Assembly (NCBI GenBank): GCA_947384015.1
Contig: CANDFN010000025.1
Location: 1 to 13,123 of the forward strand
Source of the DNA: an uncultured Clostridia bacterium
GTDB lineage: Bacteria > Bacillota > Clostridia > Christensenellales > UBA1242
Direction of reading: 5' to 3'
Length of the DNA: 13,123 bases
The notes beneath the pieces were generated by a model, which searched no databases, was not told where the DNA came from, and worked only from the letters and a program-made list of their open reading frames with translations. This document shows, in pieces, positions 11,268 to 13,123 of this stretch. The translations under genes were made by a program, and so were the position numbers. The first letter of the stretch is position 1; each line of letters begins with the position of its first letter.

Positions 11268-13123
11268 TTAGCTAATGCCTACTGCAGATTTGTATCGCGA
11301 TAATGTATAACCCCAATTTGTTGTTAATGTAGAGCTTGAATTATAATAATTCCAATAAGTTCCCCAACCACTTGGTTTACTAGATGCCCCACAATATATT
11401 TTTGCAGTTGAGGCAGCCCTATAAAACGCACTTGTGCTATAACTGCTTGCATTAATCGTTGTCGTATTAGAAGAAATATATGCCGATTCCAACTTACTAC
11501 AATATTCAAAAGCATTGCTACTTATAGTTTTAGCATTAACGATCAAATTTTTTACATTACAATTATAAAAAGCATTTTCTTCAATCACTTGTACCGAACT
11601 AGGTATTGTAATTGTATTAACATACCACATTGCCGTAAATGCCCAAGAATTAATTCTTGTAACATCATTCGGAAGAACAATATCTCCTGACATTTCTTGT
11701 CCATTAATATAAGTATATTGCCCTTTTGGTGAGCTTGCTGAAAATACTGATGAACCAGTGCATGACATTGAACACCATTGAGCCATTGTTCCCAAGAAAT
11801 GAAGCTCCCATGGCCTAAACCCAGTTGTTCCTCCTTGAGGATGCGGTTTAGCAAAAGCATCTGATTCATAAGTTGTAATTGTAGCAGGAAGAATTACCTT
11901 ACTACTACCTCCATCATTTGTATTTTTAAAAACTTGGCTACCAATATGGATTACTGGTTTGCCATTATAAGTAGAAGGAACATTTATCACGGCAGAAGAA
12001 CCTGTATAACCAGTTACCGCATATCCGCTTCCATACGCAGTAAACTCCAATCCTGCAGTAACAATTTCTGCTTGTGTAAATGTTATTCCGATAGTGCCGG
12101 TAACTTTACCTTGAATATATCCAGAACTTGACCCGCTTGTTGATGTACTACTTGCACTAACCCCACTTACACTAAATGCAGTTTTTTCATATGCTACATT
12201 TGATGTTTGATATGAGACTTTAATTACATCATTGTAATATAGTTTACTAGATGCAGTTAAAACTTGATTTGCTGCATAGCTGCTTGAACCACTTATATAT
12301 GTAACGGTTACACCTGTTGGTATTGAAGAAATAGTAACAGTTCTTTCTGTCCTTGTAAAGTTTGCAGTAATTGTTCTTGCTGCAGTTACTGTGCCTGTTG
12401 CATTACTCCAACTGCTGAATGCATAACTATATCGTGTGGTTGCGGTTGCAGCCGTTGCTGTTACAGTAGTTCCGTTTATGGTTACCTTGTTGCTACTTAC
12501 TGATATACTAGCACCATATGGCACACTTAATGAAGAATAATTTACAGTTCCATAACCAGAGGTATTTACTGCAAAGGTTACCGTGTAGCTTCTGGTTGTT
12601 CGCGTAAAGTTAGCGGTTATTGTTCTTGCGCCAGTTACTGTTCCGCTTGCATTGCTCCAACTGCTGAACGCGTAACTGTATTGTGCTGTTGTTGCTGCTG
12701 CGGTTGCTGTTACAGTTGTTCCATTTAAAGTTAATTTATTACTACTTACAGACACTGTTGAACCATATGGAACCGTTAATGAAGAATAATTTACACTTCC
12801 ATAACCAGAGGTATTTACTGCAAATGATACGGTATAACTTCTTGTTGTCCTTGTAAAGTTGGCTGTTACCGTTTTAGCACTGGTTACAGTTCCGCTTGCG
12901 TTGCTCCAACTGCTGAACGCATAACTGTATTGTGCGGTTGTGCTTGCTGCGGTTGCCGTTACACTGCTTGAGTAACTCTTGGTTGTTCCGTTTTCTATGT
13001 AACTTCCGCTAAAGGTTACTGTGCTACCGCTTGTTGCTATGCTTACTCCATATGGCACGCTTACACTGCTTGAACTTACTGTTCCATAACTTGTGTCGTT
13101 TCTTGCTATGGTTACTGTGTAAC
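11268..13123 (-). CDS. Surface protein with divergent InlB-type B-repeats and BspA-like leucine-rich repeats (5' end beyond window)
   Basis: The frame is open to the right edge; 617 C-terminal residues are visible and no start codon is in the window. Residues 1-261 are three B-type repeats, each ending TANFTRT, of the divergent InlB B-repeat kind found in adhesin stalks. A Ser/Thr-rich linker domain follows (about 262-355). From GLEFTAYGSGYAVTGYTG onward comes a BspA-like region, with VINVPSTYNGKPVIHIGSQVF, MAQWCSMSC, the YINGQ segment and leucine-rich units such as NTITIPSSVQVIEENAFYNC. Such proteins are usually exported and bind host or environmental ligands. The C-terminus (RYKSAVGIS) has no LPXTG motif, membrane anchor or basic tail. 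Anchoring, if any, must come from the unseen N-terminal part. Ser and Thr dominate, quite unlike the neighbouring housekeeping genes. Confidence 0.9.
   Translation of the reverse strand, partial: YTVTIARNDTSYGTVSSSSVSVPYGVSIATSGSTVTFSGSYIENGTTKSYSSSVTATAASTTAQYSYAFSSWSNASGTVTSAKTVTANFTRTTRSYTVSFAVNTSGYGSVNYSSLTVPYGSTVSVSSNKLTLNGTTVTATAAATTAQYSYAFSSWSNASGTVTGARTITANFTRTTRSYTVTFAVNTSGYGTVNYSSLSVPYGASISVSSNKVTINGTTVTATAATATTRYSYAFSSWSNATGTVTAARTITANFTRTERTVTISSIPTGVTVTYISGSSSYAANQVLTASSKLYYNDVIKVSYQTSNVAYEKTAFSVSGVSASSTSTSGSSSGYIQGKVTGTIGITFTQAEIVTAGLEFTAYGSGYAVTGYTGSSAVINVPSTYNGKPVIHIGSQVFKNTNDGGSSKVILPATITTYESDAFAKPHPQGGTTGFRPWELHFLGTMAQWCSMSCTGSSVFSASSPKGQYTYINGQEMSGDIVLPNDVTRINSWAFTAMWYVNTITIPSSVQVIEENAFYNCNVKNLIVNAKTISSNAFEYCSKLESAYISSNTTTINASSYSTSAFYRAASTAKIYCGASSKPSGWGTYWNYYNSSSTLTTNWGYTLSRYKSAVGIS
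12339..12587 (-). repeat. B-repeat unit 3 (83 residues)
   Basis: This 249-bp unit encodes YTVTFAVNTSGYGTVN to ANFTRTERT. It is the last and most divergent of the series at its C-terminal end, where TERT replaces TTRS. It has exactly the same length as unit 2. Confidence 0.85.
12588..12836 (-). repeat. B-repeat unit 2 (83 residues)
   Basis: This 249-bp unit encodes YTVSFAVNTSGYGSVN to ANFTRTTRS and is very similar to unit 3 at DNA as well as protein level. That indicates recent tandem duplication or homogenisation. Confidence 0.85.
12837..13121 (-). repeat. B-repeat unit 1 (95 residues, longer variant)
   Basis: This unit starts YTVTIARNDTSYGTVS and shares the closing AQYSYAFSSWSNASGTVT...TANFTRTTRS with units 2 and 3. 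It carries about 12 extra residues around GSYIENGTTKSYSS in its middle. More units probably continue beyond the window edge. Confidence 0.8.

Noticed and set aside
12339..13121. CRISPR-like or intergenic tandem array
   Set aside because: The repeats are 249 bp or longer, in frame, and encode protein repeat units without spacers.

Overview
The window is about 13 kb from an AT-rich bacterium that looks like a Firmicute, probably an uncultured, gut-type Clostridia-like lineage. The evidence is the rplU-prp-rpmA operon, in which L27 has an N-terminal extension and its processing protease Prp lies beside it. A long SRP RNA with an Alu-type domain, AGGAGG ribosome binding sites, TTGACA/TATAAT promoters and a BspA/InlB-repeat surface protein point the same way. 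TGA is used as a stop, so the standard bacterial code applies. This placement is an inference from gene content.

Layout: (i) 1-3876, minus strand: a Ppx/GppA-like protein, a MreB-like protein, MinD and MinE in that transcription order, ending at a hairpin near the left edge. Both the Ppx/GppA-like and MreB-like proteins have eroded nucleotide-binding motifs. (ii) 3961-6235, minus strand: a tightly packed operon of a HEPN-like/CBS protein, a COG1092-type SAM methyltransferase and an RluA-family pseudouridine synthase, behind its own extended -10 promoter. (iii) 6333-6683: tRNA-Leu(CAA) with promoter and terminator, and a perfect 57-bp repeat of its 3' end plus terminator 173 bp away. Between the copies is a GC-rich segment carrying an inverted copy of the tRNA T-arm region. 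(iv) 6919-9441, plus strand: polA, proofreading-deficient by motif and apparently with a leaderless mRNA. (v) 9481-9852, minus strand: the SRP RNA gene, convergent with polA and sharing a bidirectional terminator. (vi) 9996-11061, minus strand: rplU-prp-rpmA behind a perfect consensus promoter and a roughly 94-nt leader. (vii) 11191-13123, minus strand: the C-terminal part of a large surface protein with three B-type repeats and BspA-like leucine-rich repeats, running off the right edge.

Most of the window is core housekeeping: division-site placement, RNA modification, DNA repair, protein targeting and ribosome assembly. The parts that do not look routine are the neighbouring pair of degenerate actin-fold (ASKHA) proteins next to minDE, the tRNA-Leu duplication with its GC-rich insert, the HEPN-like/CBS fusion and the leaderless polA start. 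I see no CRISPR array, transposase or recognisable defence system.
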